A stretch of DNA of 64,000 nt from Tillus elongatus (GCA_964006375.1 OZ023267.1:15573471-15637470); one strand, 5' to 3'; shown: positions 12,261 to 25,417, counted from the stretch's first letter. A program made the numbers and translations. The notes: generated by a model from the letters alone, not told the origin.

Positions 12261-13015
12261 CCCTTACGCGTGATCTTAGAGCCCAACATTCGTTCCTTAT
12301 ATGTTCCACCTTGCTGCAGTTCCAGTAGCGCAAGGCATTTGCATGGTGAGCTCTTATTGGGTGTCCATGAGACGTCGGCCTTATTTGTTCTGCTATTTTT
12401 TCTAGTAGCTGCATGATCTTGGATAAATATGTTTTATTTTCTTCTTGGACTTGGAGACTGCGAACTTTCACCATGACTTTCCGACGCTTGCTTTACCGCT
12501 TCAAACTCCAAGGAATGTGCCAAAGCATCGTTCAAGTTTTTGTGTCTCGCCATCCTCAGCGCCTGCTGCAAGTCGGTATCTCTAATGGCGTTAATGAAGG
12601 TTTGCACCGACAGCTGGTTTAAAAACTCCATCGGAGCTATGGGGTCGGCGTGGAGATGTTGGAGACTTTTGCCCGGTTTCTGACAACGATTTTTCAACTG
12701 CAAGCGATAAAACTGTTGTAAATGCTGGTCGCCAAACCTCATTTCTAATTGACGTCTAATGCTAAACTCAGCGGTTCTTCCCTGGGAATACCTTGAAGCA
12801 CATCTAGGGCATCTCCTCTGAGAGCTACTATTAACGAGGTCGCTTTCTCTCTCTCGTCCCAACCATTTGCTGTAGCAGCGGCTTCGAACTGGCGTAGACA
12901 AATACCCCATGGGACTGAGCCATCAAATGTGGGGACCTTAATTATTACGACTGGGCTATATTCGAGTCTGATGTTTCCCTTGGCTAGGGTATTACACCTC
13001 TGGAGAATAAATCCG
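12261..13015 (-). pseudogene. gypsy gag with CCHC knuckle
   Basis: Capsid-like gag. From the right: VPTFDGSVPWGI, RQFEAAATANGWDERE, SLIVALRGDALDVLQGIP, then after a frameshift LEMRFGDQHLQQFYRLQL, FINAIRDTDLQQALRMA and HSLEFEAVKQA. These are the usual helices of Ty3/gypsy gag. A knuckle follows (YWNC...H....C), in which the first Cys is replaced by Tyr. A stretch between the HLHAD and PMEFLNQLS blocks seems short relative to the family. No start codon in good context was found, so the N-terminus is uncertain. Confidence 0.82.
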
Positions 13016-13093
13016 AAACGGTACGAACTAGCCCGAATATGTTTTGATCAAAGTGGTCTTTGAATTGAACGTGTAATTCAAAAAGGTAATAAT

Positions 13094-13277
13094 ATACAGG
13101 CTGTTCTATTTAAAAAAACAACGTTTCTGTCGACTTCCGGTATAACCAGAAGTGCAGGCTAATTGAAAATATTTTAGTTAGAAACATCAGTATCAAAAAC
13201 GTGCGGATACCAATTTTCAGAATTCAAATAGATGTACTTCTGCATAAAGTCAAATAGGCCACTCACCGTAAAGCACC

Positions 13278-13281
<4 letters not shown>
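13094..13281. repeat. Family M MITE-like repeat, copy 1
   Basis: About 187 bp bounded by ACAGGCTG and CACCCTGTA, imperfect inverted ends of the CAGGGTG type, next to a (TA)n tract. Shared interior blocks include CCAGAAGTGCAGGC and AAAACGTGCGGAT. A second copy lies at 17,511-17,697. Confidence 0.75.

Positions 13282-13342
<61 letters not shown>
13280..13342. repeat. (TA)n tract
   Basis: About 62 bp between the family-M repeat and a family-B left half. Confidence 0.96.
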
Positions 13343-13347
<5 letters not shown>

Positions 13348-13492
13348 TTATTTATAAAAAGTTTAACGGACCCTGGTTTTGGGTTCTAGGGACCCAAATT
13401 CGAGCTCATCTGAAGAAATTTTTTCAAAATCTTTTCATCGTGACGTCTCTATTAGCGAATTTTTCTTAATGAATATTCGCTGAATCGAATCT
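13343..13492 (-). repeat. Family B left half
   Basis: Minus-orientated left half (GGGTTCTAGGGACCC, then hairpin near 13,455-13,485). The right half is replaced across the (TA)n by the family-M repeat, as if M inserted into or beside the tract. Confidence 0.7.
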
Positions 13493-13493
13493 G

Positions 13494-13760
13494 TGAATTT
13501 GGAAGGATGAAATCATGACAGGATATAATTATAGTTAGTAACCCCCCCTGAAGATGGTTCGCTACGAGCCGAAACGCGTGGGGTACATAATGAGGGCTGC
13601 CTTAATCATATAAGAATTTGAATGAAGTTTGGAAATGAGTCCCAAATGCTTATATACGCGCTCTTTTGAAAAAAATCGAAAATTTGACCGTCGTTACCTC
13701 TTTTTACCAAAATAAAATATTCTATACGAAGATTTTCTAAAAAAAAAAAAAAAAAAAAAA
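13494..13760 (+). repeat. Repeat R, copy 1, with hammerhead-like core
   Basis: About 245 bp nearly identical to 17,876-18,080 (GGAAGGATGAAATCATGAC, GGCTGCCTTAATCAT, GAGTCCCAAATGCTTA). The first 90 bp carry the hammerhead-like motif annotated separately. It ends with a run of about 22 A residues (13,739-13,760), which suggests retrotransposition of an RNA copy. Confidence 0.75.
13536..13587 (+). ncRNA. Hammerhead-like motif with CUGAAGA core (copy 1)
   Basis: CUGAAGA at 13,548-13,554, a 6-bp stem II (GGTTCG / CGAGCC, loop CTA, one T unpaired before it), GAAAC at 13,571-13,575, a palindromic stem III ACGCGT, and stem I from CCCC / GGGG plus GTA / TAC. Position 7 of the hammerhead core tolerates variation, so A for U is acceptable. 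The base at the expected cleavage position is G, normally not cleavable, so activity is doubtful. Confidence 0.5.
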
Positions 13761-13892
13761 GTCTAATAAAATAGCGTTATGGTTTGCAATGTGAGAATGA
13801 AGGTTGGCATTATGATCTGTAACGTGTGACTGGAGGTTGGCAGACCTTAAATCAAAATTTTATTCCTGCTACTATGTGTGTTTTGTTTCTTT

Positions 13893-14231
13893 AATGTTGG
13901 CCTATTTACGCGACTATGGCCAATTACCGACGCCAGGGAGCAGTTTCACCTCACTATCCTGGAAAATTTTTGCCGAACCCCTGTCTTTCTGTAAACAGGG
14001 AAGGGATCTTTAACGTGCCCAATATCGCATGGACACGGGACCGACGGCTTTACGCCCCTTTCGAAGGGCGGAACATGCAGACATTCAACTTGCTCAAATA
14101 CAATGCCAGGACCTCGGTTGATGTTAATGTTACAGTTTGTACTGAAAAAGTGAAAGGAGTACCCTGGGATCGAACCCAGTACCCTTCGGTTCAGAGGCAC
14201 ACGTTTTTACCCCTGAACCACCGAGGCTCTT
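13893..14231 (-). mobile_element. tRNA-derived SINE (family S), full-length
   Basis: Best copy of the family, sense on the minus strand. Head at 14,231-14,160: box A near 14,208-14,220 (TGGTTCAGGGG) and box B at 14,165-14,176 (GGTTCGATCCC), 45 bp apart, as in a tRNA promoter. The body contains GGGCACGTTAAAGATCCC-like sequence and ends near the CGCG / TAGGCC region at 13,893. About 340 bp with no coding potential. Five other copies or parts are in this window. Confidence 0.88.
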
Positions 14232-14694
14232 CCTGCTACTAATATCTGGGTTTATCCTAATAAATACTTACGTGATCAAAACGTGTTTCCACAGGGACAG
14301 TTGTTCGTGTCAGTGAGCGAATATAGGGGATAGAACCTTTAGCCTGTAAAAAGTGCCATCGTAATGTGTAGACATCGGATTTCTACTAAAATTATTTTCA
14401 GAAATATCAATATTTACGTCTCCTACAAATATACTGACATCCCCGTAATATTATTATGTAAATATGAGTATAGTTGATCGACAAATAATGGCTGGTTGAG
14501 GGCGACCTGTAAACAAAAATGATATTGACAGAGATGGACTCTATTCATATAGGCCCTATTTAACCGTACATTTATAAGATCTGTAACTACCATATCTAAT
14601 ACTGTTATGCTCACTAAAACCATCACTCCATAATCTTGGTTATACAGTATGGAACATCCAACTGTCGTAATTATTGTAGATATTTATAAAATGT
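14232..14694. other. No gene recognised
   Basis: AT-rich; nothing assignable. Confidence 0.5.
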
Positions 14695-15090
14695 TCGGGA
14701 CGCATCAAGTACGTTATTGTAGTGAATTTTCATAAGAATAATATATTATAGCGATTTAGCCTTATATTAAAATCTCTGGACGCAACAAGGGCGTTATGGT
14801 AGTGAATTGTCATACAAATGTTTTTAATAGGAAATATAATTTTTTTTTAAGAAAGTTTGCATCAAATTTGGTTACCAGTATAACCTATATAGGAGAAACA
14901 ATGTACCATATTTCATCAAAATAACTTTATTGTTTGACAATATACAAAAATCTTCCGAAAATAAACCTAAAATGTGCCCAAAAAACTGGTTTCCTGGCCA
15001 ACGAACCTTAGGTTAATAGTAAATTAAGCTACCGAAAGAAACATTTTATGAAAAATCGCTACTATAACGCAGTTGCTGAGTCCCTAATTT
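14695..15090. repeat. Family A MITE (A3) preceded by a solo left end
   Basis: A solo left terminus at about 14,697-14,750, then a complete copy 14,763-15,090 with left GGACGCAACAAGGGCG and right GCAGTTGCTGAGTCC. The interior matches the 39.7- and 42.0-kb copies (TTGGTTACCAGTATAACC). Confidence 0.75.
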
Positions 15091-15425
15091 ATTTTCTTAC
15101 AAACATACATTATCTTTCGATGGAAAATGCAAAAATTGTAATACTATAAGGCGTGTTCGATTAGGGAAACAAATCATCAGCAGAGACTTATGGGCCACCT
15201 GTGATTGTAAAAATAATTTTATAAGATGCAGCTCCAGACATCGTATAATTAATATATAATTTTTTTATCATATCTTGTATAATAATGGATATTTTGAGCT
15301 TTACCCTAGAAATGCGTCGCCCTGTATATATGAAAACAAATAAAAACTGAAACTAACCCGGATATGGGTTCTATGCGGCTTACTTCGCGCCTATTTAAAG
15401 AAATCTTTTCAAAATTCAAAAGTCA
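15091..15425 (-). repeat. Family C short copy joined to family-B left half
   Basis: Inverse of the start of the 7.9-kb copy: GGCGTGTTCGATTA, GACTTATGGGCCACC, ATGCGTCGCCCTGTATA, then a B left half (CCCGGATATGGGTTC). The A-C-B order is the same as in other arrays. Confidence 0.75.
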
Positions 15426-15879
15426 CTATAATTGTATCCAACTATATGAGTAAAATTGTGATGACCAAAAATAAATATGATTCTAAGAAGAAGAGCATGT
15501 CTACATTTGTATTACAAATGTCAGAAAACCAAATCCTTATTTACATGTCACTTTGAAAGTAGATCAGAAATTTATCAAAATAATTTGTCAGTTGAATATG
15601 ACATGTACTGTTGCCGTGGACTATCATTATGCACTGTTGTATTACGCCTTATAAGAATCTTGTTGTTTTTTGGAGTACGAAAGCTTATTTTACTGTAAAA
15701 ACATTTTTCCATCCCTTAACCTGAAATGGTTTTCGTTTCATTTGACGTTGTCTCATTATAGCGTCACAGTAGGTTTTAGAATCTAGAAATTATTCTATTT
15801 TGTGTGAATTTTTTCGTTTCATACCTAAAACAAATTGTATTTTCCTTAAATTATAAATGATAATTTTAAGTTAATTCCT
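15426..15879. other. No gene recognised
   Basis: AT-rich. An open frame at 15,477-15,698 (73 codons on the plus strand) has no recognisable motif. Confidence 0.45.
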
Positions 15880-17190
<1,311 letters not shown>

Positions 17191-17261
17191 ATAAAACATT
17201 ACTTTATTTAACTAGGAACGGTAAAAAATAGGGTAAAGGAGGACAAGCAAAAACATGATCT

Positions 17262-17291
17262 CTAATTATTTTTTCAGTTATCAGACGGATA

Positions 17292-17376
<85 letters not shown>

Positions 17377-17505
17377 AAACTGACCCCGGATATGGGTTCT
17401 AGGGGTCCTAGTTCGCACTCATTTGAAAGAATTTTTGCAAAATCTCACCATCGATACCTCTCTATTAGTGAATTTTTTAAAATAAAAATTCACTAAAAAG
17501 ATAAT
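17262..17505 (-). repeat. Family B short copy with (TA)n
   Basis: A short right-half scrap (TTATCAGACGG), (TA)n at 17,294-17,374, then a left half (CCCCGGATATGGGTTCTAGG) with end hairpin. Confidence 0.75.
17294..17374. repeat. (TA)n tract
   Basis: About 81 bp, within the short family-B copy. Confidence 0.97.
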
Positions 17506-17510
17506 AATAT

Positions 17511-17696
17511 ACTATATGTTCTATTTAAAAAAACAAGGTTTGTGTCGACTTCCTGTATAACCAGAAGTGCAGGCTAATTGAAAATGTTTTAGTTAGAAAG
17601 ATCAGTGTCAAAAACGTGCGGATATCAATTTTCAGAATTCAGATAGATGTAGTTCTCCAGAAACGTCTAATAGGCCACTCACCGTGAAGCACCCTG

Positions 17697-17697
<1 letters not shown>
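17511..17697. repeat. Family M MITE-like repeat, copy 2
   Basis: Second copy of the 13,094 repeat, same orientation, ending CACCCTGTA at a (TA)n tract. Like copy 1 it is followed by a (TA)n and then repeat R, so M-(TA)n-R is a recurrent block. Confidence 0.75.
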
Positions 17698-18084
<387 letters not shown>

Positions 18085-18924
18085 AGTATTGCTGCAAAAT
18101 GTGAAAAACGCATCTTTTCAAAGTCGAACGAAATGTTTTTTATAGTATTTTTCGCTCAGATTTCCTCCCCGCCCAGCGCCCCTATTCATTATTGGTCCTA
18201 TAATATTCTTGGGGGTTGTTTGCAACAAATTTGCCTTGTGGCTTGTGCATTCAAGGCGGATTCTCAGCATGTTTCGAATTTTTTTTTCTAAAAACCCTCT
18301 TTGCAGTAAACTGTAAATTTACCAAAATTACATTCCACATTGTCGCCTATTATGTCTTTTACAGATAACATCGAACACAGCGCTAAAGCAAACAAATTCA
18401 CTTGCTGTTTCACTTCTTTTTTTATTTTTATATTACATATATAAGCACAAGATAAGTAAGTATAATAAAGGGCGCCCTTAATTAATATTGAGGCTACACA
18501 ATCTTAAAAGTAGAGAAAACATTTTGATCGTGTTAAGAGCCATAAGTTTGATTTCATGTCACAGTAGTATCCTGATCATAATAAAATACTTCTAGCTGTA
18601 TGCACACAAAAATTAGTAAAATACATTTATAAAGTCAAACAAAAAACAACAGTTTTACAATATTATTTTAAATAGACCAATAGGAATGCGTTTCGTGGCG
18701 ATTTCGCAATTCACGAGTGTATGAACTTAGCTTTTGTCTAAGACTACACTGAAATCCGGTCGAACGCAAGCAATCAGATTGTAAATTAACCTTTATAGGC
18801 TTGGATGGTTAACAAACGTAGGTATGTCTAATTTTTAGTGAGAGACTGTACCTGTTTGAGACATACAATATTAGAAATACAGAAATACGTTTTAAAGTAC
18901 TATTTACTAAAAATTTGTTTCGAA
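18085..18924. other. No gene recognised
   Basis: AT-rich intergenic DNA. The plus-strand frame at 18,049-18,291 begins in repeat R and has no known motif. Confidence 0.5.
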
Positions 18925-19638
18925 TGAAAACTCAACGTGTTCCCGGAAAACCTCGTCCGATTTTCTTGACTAACGAACTTATCCAAGCCACTTGCAAAAG
19001 GAAGGTACTAACCTAATTTGATCAAAATGCGCCGTTTATTTTTTGGGTTATCGGTGTGATACCTATATCTATCTATATATATATATATACAGGGTGTTTC
19101 TAAATTGATGCGAAAAATAAGGGGTGTCTTTTTTATAAAGTTTTTCTTGAAACCCCTTCTCCTCCAAGTTACAGCCCTTTGAAATTTTCGCAAAGAAAAG
19201 TTTTCATTAAATTTCTCCGTTATGAAATAATTTTAAAAAACGAAATTTTGCAGATGCATAAGGCTAACAAAATGACAGTTTTAAATGGATTTTGTAACCC
19301 TATAATGTTATCACAAGAGGGTGAAAAAACCTACCCTTACATTATTTTTTATCAGTACTTTTTATTGTGTTACCGTTTTCTATTCAAAAAAAAAAATTAG
19401 TTAGAAATAAGGATTCATTTAGCAACTTTTTTTATGTCTTGACATTTTCTCATAGAATTGTTAGTTTCATCACAAAAAAATAAAATATTGCTCAGATCGA
19501 TGTCACATGAATTTACAGAGTGGTTGTTATTTGCTGAAAAATCAAGTAGGTGGTAGGCTGTCAAATAACGTCATAATTACACCAATATGTTAATATGTAT
19601 TGTTCTGGCTTTTACTAATTTCCAAAAATTCATAATAA

Positions 19639-19716
<78 letters not shown>

Positions 19717-19917
19717 CATATAAAAATTGAAACTGACCCGGGATATGGATTCTAGGGGTCCTAATTCGCGCTCATTTGCCAAAATTTTTTCAAAATTCAA
19801 AAGTCGGGATCTTCCCATTATTGAATTTCTTCTACGAAAATTAACTAAAAGACTTATTTGACATTAAAAATGTTTTAACGAAAACTCGCTACCATAACGC
19901 ACTTGCTGCGTCCCGAC
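18925..19917 (-). repeat. Family B copy split by an insertion in its (TA)n
   Basis: Right half at 18,925-19,070 (CTAACGAACTTATCC, GGGTTATCGGTGTGAT), a short (TA) tract, then 19,091-19,637 foreign sequence starting CAGGGTGTTTC, then (TA)n at 19,640-19,712 and the left half 19,713-19,845 (GGGATATGGATTCTAGG), with a family-A end at 19,877-19,917. The inserted segment has a transposon-like left end, but I could not find its inverted right end. Confidence 0.7.
19640..19712. repeat. (TA)n tract
   Basis: About 73 bp; right border of the segment inserted in the split family-B copy. Confidence 0.97.
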
Positions 19918-20201
19918 TCTTTATTTGTTGAGAAGAGCTAATACATAATCATTTGGGAAAAAGGGTTGTAAAATTTGTTTAAACGTAAACTTATATTATG
20001 ATGTAAATACGGCTTTAGTGGCCATCCTGATCCAGACAAGGTCGACTATAGAGAAATAATATTTATCTTTGAAGTTGACAGTAAACAAGACGACAATGGC
20101 TGCTATTGTATGGTTACTTGGTTACGTTCTAGTTGTAAACTGGCTTGAATAGAAAGTAAGTCAGCTGGCGTATAAATAAATATAAAATCTAATATGATAT
20201 A

Positions 20202-20959
20202 CAGGGCTTTAATTAATTCCCGAACCCCACGTGACCGCATTCTGTCTCTCTCTTAGTGGAATATGATTTTATGACTTGGCAGTCCAAAAAGTAACCAAAA
20301 AAAACCCACTTGACTAGGGACCCTAAAGTTACTAAATCAATTGACAATTGACAGTTCAGTCCATTGGCGCCCAATTCCTTTTGATGTTTATTTTGTATGT
20401 ATATTGTGCATTTTCCAAGTTCGACCAGTGTTTATCGTCTTCAAATAATTTTCTATCTGTTGGACAATAAAAATAAACAGTTTTTATCAAAACTTAGCAT
20501 TTTCATTCCGTTTTTACATAAGTTAAAAGTGTAGAACGAAGCCCTACCAAATCTGCCCAAAACAGGTACATATTTGTTCAATGTTACACAATACACATTC
20601 ATAAAACCGTAAATTAGAAGTTTAAATAATCGGACCTCAATTTGTTTACGTACATTACAAAATGTTGATACCTTTACAAAATAAAAGTAATATTTTATTG
20701 TTTTTAATTTATTTTTTAACAATCAATAACAGTAAACGATACATGAACAGACTTGCTGTTAAAAATACTAAATAATAAATACATTTAAGACATTTACTGT
20801 TTCAACTTATAATTTTTATATTTTTTATAAAACCCCAAAGGAAATATGAGACGACACTGGCATCTTAGGGATTTCATTAATCCAGGTTGTACAACCGCGT
20901 ATGCCGGGTTGTCTAACTTAAGCGGTCACGTGGGGTTCGGGGAATTAATGAAAGCCCTG
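20202..20959. mobile_element. CAGGG-ended MITE K1
   Basis: About 758 bp with inverted ends of about 37 bp (CAGGGCTTTAATTAATTCCC and its complement), flanked by TA on both sides, as for Tc1/mariner-superfamily insertions. The interior is AT-rich and non-coding. A copy in the opposite orientation lies at 34,867-35,672. Confidence 0.85.
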
Positions 20960-21480
20960 TACTATTTAAAACACCCTGTACCATCTCTAGCATCCGTAAA
21001 TGGAAGATTTATCGGCTATCTGTATTTGGATGAAAATAAACCCGATTAACTATTACTATGGTGAGCTATAATACATATTCCACATAAATCTCTGCAAGTT
21101 AAAAGTTATCCAGTTAAAATAAATCTTATCGATAAGGTAAAACAGGAATAAATCAATCAAATTATATCACTAATACACATTCGCGAAATAAATTCCTATG
21201 TTGATATATTCCGGTAGCTCACGACCAACGGAGGAAGTATCAATTCGTATACATCAGCGAGCGGTTCATAAATTCACTTTTTCAATCTCTAGCTCTTTAT
21301 TTTTGCAGAATCGCGGAAGAATCTAAAACAACTCCATAAATCACAATCCAATCACAAACACCAATCAATAAGGGAAAAAAACTGTCAGAATTCTCATCAC
21401 ATCTGAACCTCAAGATAAAAATATCTGGATTTAGAAAGGACATTAAAGATTGATTTTATTACTATATTCCTTCTAAATGG
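20960..21480. other. No gene recognised
   Basis: Nothing assignable. Confidence 0.5.
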
Positions 21481-21483
21481 AAT

Positions 21484-21640
21484 ACTTGATTGCCGTGTTA
21501 AGAGTTGCCGAATGTTTATTACCTACCCAACCCTCAGCACAAAGCAAATTGCAAAAATTGCAGCGGTTGATCTGTCTTGGAATAAGGGGAGCTATGGCCT
21601 CATGCTTTTCAGCTGCACTGCACATAATAATAATTAGAAT
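21484..21640 (+). pseudogene. LINE RT C-terminal scrap (RNase-H LINE type)
   Basis: The frame contains KLQKLQRLICLGIRGAM followed by SAALHI, matching the block AKQKLGKIQRMACLGITGAM of the LINE at 61,997-63,626. This is the hinge between RT thumb and RNase H in R1/I-type LINEs. Only about 45 codons remain, followed by an (AAT)n stretch at 21,640-21,690. Confidence 0.65.
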
Positions 21641-21646
21641 AATAGT

Positions 21647-21686
<40 letters not shown>

Positions 21687-21690
21687 TTAT
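21640..21690. repeat. (AAT)n microsatellite
   Basis: About 50 bp of AAT/TAA triplets with a few substitutions, directly after the LINE scrap. Confidence 0.9.
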
Positions 21691-21890
21691 CTGATTTATA
21701 ATATTAGATTTTTTTTGCTTTATTAAATTTTTACAATCTACTCTACAAGGAGTATTAAGTAAATATGTTACACGTATGTTCTAGTCGGAAAATAAAAATA
21801 AACCCAAAAGAACAAAAATAAAAATAATTAAAAATAATTAAAAAAATATATACATATATAAATAATAAATAATGCAAAGCGTGTGAGGAG

Positions 21891-22640
21891 AAGCCCACCA
21901 GTGTCGGCACTCCCTCTCGGACAACACTGAATTGTTAATTTAGTAGGTCTTTTCGCCAGGTTCTTCTTAAGCGTCTCTCGTCGAAAGGGTCTTCGGAGAG
22001 TTGTTCTATGAGGGGAATCTCGTGGCCAGGCAACTTTGCGTGATAATTTTTGGTGTATCTTCGAATTTCTTCATGAACGAAAGGGATTTTGAGATCTTGA
22101 TGTAAGGTAAGGTTGGAAACGTACCATGGAGCATTTACTATTGAGCGAAGTATTTTGGATTGCAGTCTTTGTATAATTCGGATATTTGTTGGTTTAGCGC
22201 CTCCCCAAAACTGGATTTCGTAGGTCCAGATTGGTTTTAAAAATGCCTTGTAAATCAAGACCTTGTTGCTGATGGTGAGCTTTGATTTTCTTCCTAGGAA
22301 CCAGTGCATCTGACGAAACTTAAAATTTATTTGTGGTTTCTTTGACTGTATATGCCTTTTCCACGTTAAGCGTTGATCAAGATGTATACCAAGATATTTT
22401 GCTTCAGTGTTTACAGGTATGTGGTTGTTGAATAGAGTTACTCTTAGGCAGATCGTATTTTTATTAGTAAATGTTACTTGAACTAATTTGCTTTCATTTA
22501 CACTGAAACGCCATTTTTTTAAACCATTTACTGATCTGGCCCAAGTGTTGTTGTAAGTTTTGTGAAGCTATCTCACCTTTTCGATGCCATGGTAGTATTG
22601 CAATATCACCAGCAAAAGTAGCAAGTGTTGTGTTACCTAT
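21891..22640 (-). pseudogene. Jockey-type LINE RT C-terminal half
   Basis: Minus-strand fragment. It starts at about 22,637 with the RT active-site region, where FAGD stands in place of FADD. It then runs VNESKLVQVTF, KYLGIHLDQRLTWK, the block LLGRKSKLTISNKVLIYKAF, LKPIWTYEIQFWG, IQRLQSKILRSIVNAPWYVSN and LKIPFVHEEIRR. This run of motifs is typical of jockey-clade elements in insects and differs from the 3-kb LINE. At least one frame change lies near 22,310-22,330. It is 5'-truncated and the active-site Asp is lost, so inactive. Confidence 0.85.
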
Positions 22641-23214
22641 AATATTAGATAACACCTAAAATATTTCTCAGATAATAATAGGCGCAAAAACGGTACTTAT
22701 TATATTAGGTAACGACGAATATTTCACATAGAAGTATTCTTCTGTGTGTACCTATATAGAAAGTGCATGTGTAGACTAAACAAAGGCAATAAATCAACTC
22801 GACAGCGGTCATCTAACAGGTATCAGTAACCACCATAAAAACACTCTATATGTATATAAAAAAATATCACACAAAGTCAATACTAATAAATCAGGACAAA
22901 TACACACTAAAATATTTCCCTAGACATAAAACCTGGGTAATTGAACAGCAATCTTAAAACTGGTCAAAATAAGTAAAAGCTTGGAATGATTATAAAATAA
23001 ACGTTAAGAGAACATGATCCTAAACACTCAATAAGTACAGGAAAAACTTACAAACAAATTCACAATTAGGACAAACAAAACGAACCAAAACGAACCGAAA
23101 CGAAGTTGCAAAGATAAAATGAAGACGGAGGGTGTGCACAACAACCAAAACAAGTCGCAAAGACACTTTACAAAAATGTTGCTCTACAGCACATTACTGA
23201 TTTTAGTGAATTTT
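22641..23214. other. No gene recognised
   Basis: AT-rich; ACGAACC-type short repeats near 23,085-23,105. Nothing else. Confidence 0.5.
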
Positions 23215-23347
23215 TTTTAATACATTTTTAGTGAATTTTCTTAAAAAAATTCACTAATGAGAAGATCCGGACTTTTGAATTTTGAAAAAAATCCTTTAAA
23301 TGAGCGCTAATTAGGCCGCGCAGAAGACATATCCGGATTCAGTTTCA

Positions 23348-23350
<3 letters not shown>
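23215..23350 (+). repeat. Family B left half (split copy, part 1)
   Basis: Hairpin (TTCTTAAAAAAATTCAC) at 23,238-23,262, then the left half up to the (TA)n. The matching right half resumes at 25,996 beyond the mariner-type element. Confidence 0.8.

Positions 23351-23434
<84 letters not shown>
23351..23434. repeat. (TA)n tract, left flank of mariner-type element 1
   Basis: About 84 bp, ends directly at the CAGGCTGTTTC terminus. Confidence 0.97.
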
Positions 23435-23437
<3 letters not shown>

Positions 23438-23867
23438 GCTGTTTCAAAAAACATGCACCATCGCTCGTGGCGCAATTCCTTACTAAAAAATAAGAAAAAA
23501 AGTTCATGTGCACATGGGCCCGGAAACGCATAGTTTCCAATATACAGGGAGTTGAATTTTTTTTTTTTTTTAAATTTTTTATAAATAATTTCAAAACCAC
23601 TGGATTGATTTTAATGAAACTTGGAACTTGAAAGTGCATATTTTCAAGTGAGAATCTGCTTACAACTGTGTCAGTGGTGTGCGTACGGGGTAACTGTAAA
23701 AATTCATTTGGGGAAAAATATGTGCGCCACTGTCTTTTTCCAATTTTGATACATCAGTTATGAAGCTTATTACATAATCCACAAAAGCTGCCTCTTGGTA
23801 TTTTTTTCGTTCAGGGTATCCCTTAGGAGATATGATTAATTTTATAAAAAGGGGCAAAGTACCGATT
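23435..23867. repeat. Left TIR of mariner-type element 1
   Basis: About 433 bp; inverse of 25,418-25,861 (shared blocks ATGGGCCCGGAAACGC, GTGCGTACGGGGTAAC, GGGGCAAAGTACCGATT). An (AAT)n stretch begins just inside it at 23,876. Confidence 0.92.
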
Positions 23868-24132
23868 AGTCGGCGTAATAATAATAATAATAATAATAAA
23901 AATGTTTACTGCAACCATAAGAATATGAAAAACAAAACGTACAGTAAACATTACAGCAATAAACGTGCAAATAACTAACCTACGATAAACATTGAAATGA
24001 ATATTACAAACATTGATAAAAAATGATAAATAAAAAATAAAAATAAAAAATGAAAAAAGTAATCGTAAAGACACCATGATTTTTCCAAACTCTTGTTTTT
24101 TGTACATTACTCAATTGACTTTAATAACAAAG

Positions 24133-25213
24133 CTAAAGAAAATGTTGAAAGTGACCACCATTAGCGTCGTTACAATTATTTAACCTTCTGCGCAAAGATC
24201 TTCCTACTCTTCTGCAAATATTTTGATCTTCTCTAATGCTGTCAAATGCATATTCTATTCTTCCCAACAATTCTTCTCGTGTATTTACTGGTGTTTTATA
24301 CACTATTTCTTTTAAATGACCCCACAAATAAAAATCAAGAGGATTCAGGTCCGGAGATCGAGGTGGCCATGAAACCGGACCTCCACGACCAATCCATCGG
24401 TGACCGTATGTGTTGGCTAAATATGTTCTTACAACTGCTGCAAAATGTGCGGGCGCACCATCATGCTGGAACCACATTGTACCATTTCTCATAAAAAGCG
24501 GTAGTAACAACGGCAAATCATTTTGTAAAAAGTTTAAATATGATTCATGGTCAAGACGATTCGGTAGAACAACAGGACCAATTATGTGATTTTAAATAAT
24601 AGCAGCCCAAATATTGATGGAAAATTGATACTGCGAATTTGCAACTATTAGAGAGTGTGGGTTTTCATCGGCCCATGTATGTAAATTGTGAAAATTTACG
24701 ATACCTTTTCGCGTAAATGACGCCTCATCAGTAAATAGTACACGTTTAGAAAAAATGTTGGTCGTGCCTAAGTTTGTTTAAGAACCACTGACAAAACATT
24801 ACCCTTGGTTGAAAGTCTCTAGGTAGAAGTTCCTGGACACGTGTAAAATGATAGGGATATAAACTTTGATCCTTCAGAGTTCTGTGAACTGATGATGCCG
24901 AAATATTACACAGTTCGGTGGCAATAATTCTCGTACTTGTACTAGGATCGCGTTCGACTCTATTTAATATTGCCTCTTCAACTCGTACAGTTCGGCGGTA
25001 TCTTCTGCGTCCAGAGTCAGCTTTTAAAGGTTTTAAAGAACCAGTTTCTCTCAAATGTCTTACAATACGTGGGAAAATATTTTTGTCAGGAATTCTTCTT
25101 TGCGGATAAGTTTCCTGATAAACTCGCACAGCTTGTCTAGCATTTTGATTTGTTTGTCAATAAATTAACAACATATCAGTCAAATCCGCTGAAGTGTACT
25201 TAATGAAAACCAT
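24133..25213 (-). pseudogene. Mariner-type transposase, element 1
   Basis: Would encode about 360 residues from ATG at 25,211-25,213. The N-terminal third is a helix-turn-helix DNA-binding region (QAVRVYQETYPQRR, SLKPLKADSGRRR, VHRTLKDQSLYPYH), similar to proteins labelled DUF4817. The catalytic triad is visible: Asp in LFTDEASF, Asp in QHDGAPAHF, Asp in PRSPDLNPLDFYLWG, with 36 residues between the second and third. Breaks: TGA at codon 19, a frameshift near 24,750-24,770 and a TAA near 24,588. The chemistry would be cut-and-paste at TA sites; this copy is dead. Confidence 0.88.
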
Positions 25214-25417
25214 CTTGAGAGGAGGAAATAATATTAATGAGCAGCTCAATATCAACAAATAACTAAAAACGAAAATACTGCACCGTATCAAAATTTAAAG
25301 AATAGCACGAAAACTCTTTTGACGCCTACAAAGCACTTCAAAATTGTAGAATTTAGAGAACTGTCAAAAATTATAGTTTCATGGCACTTTACGATTACTG
25401 TTTTCATTACTCCAACG

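Larger units (their letters stand above)
10824..13090 (-). mobile_element. Ty3/gypsy LTR retrotransposon, internally deleted, one LTR
   Basis: Minus-strand element. Right to left: gag, zinc knuckle, protease, then directly the integrase C-terminus, polypurine tract and the 3' LTR. RT, RNase H and the integrase catalytic core are absent: protease sequence ends and integrase-tail sequence begins within a few tens of bases near 11,700. No 5' LTR is visible to the right, where the copy fades out near 13,090 at another repeat. A solo family-A end borders the LTR on the left. Confidence 0.88.

Noticed and set aside
14160..14231. tRNA genes at SINE heads (also 26.9, 34.2, 37.06, 58.2 and 60.5 kb)
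   Set aside because: Box A and box B are present, but the sequences continue into repeated SINE bodies and cloverleaf pairing is poor; treated as SINE promoters.
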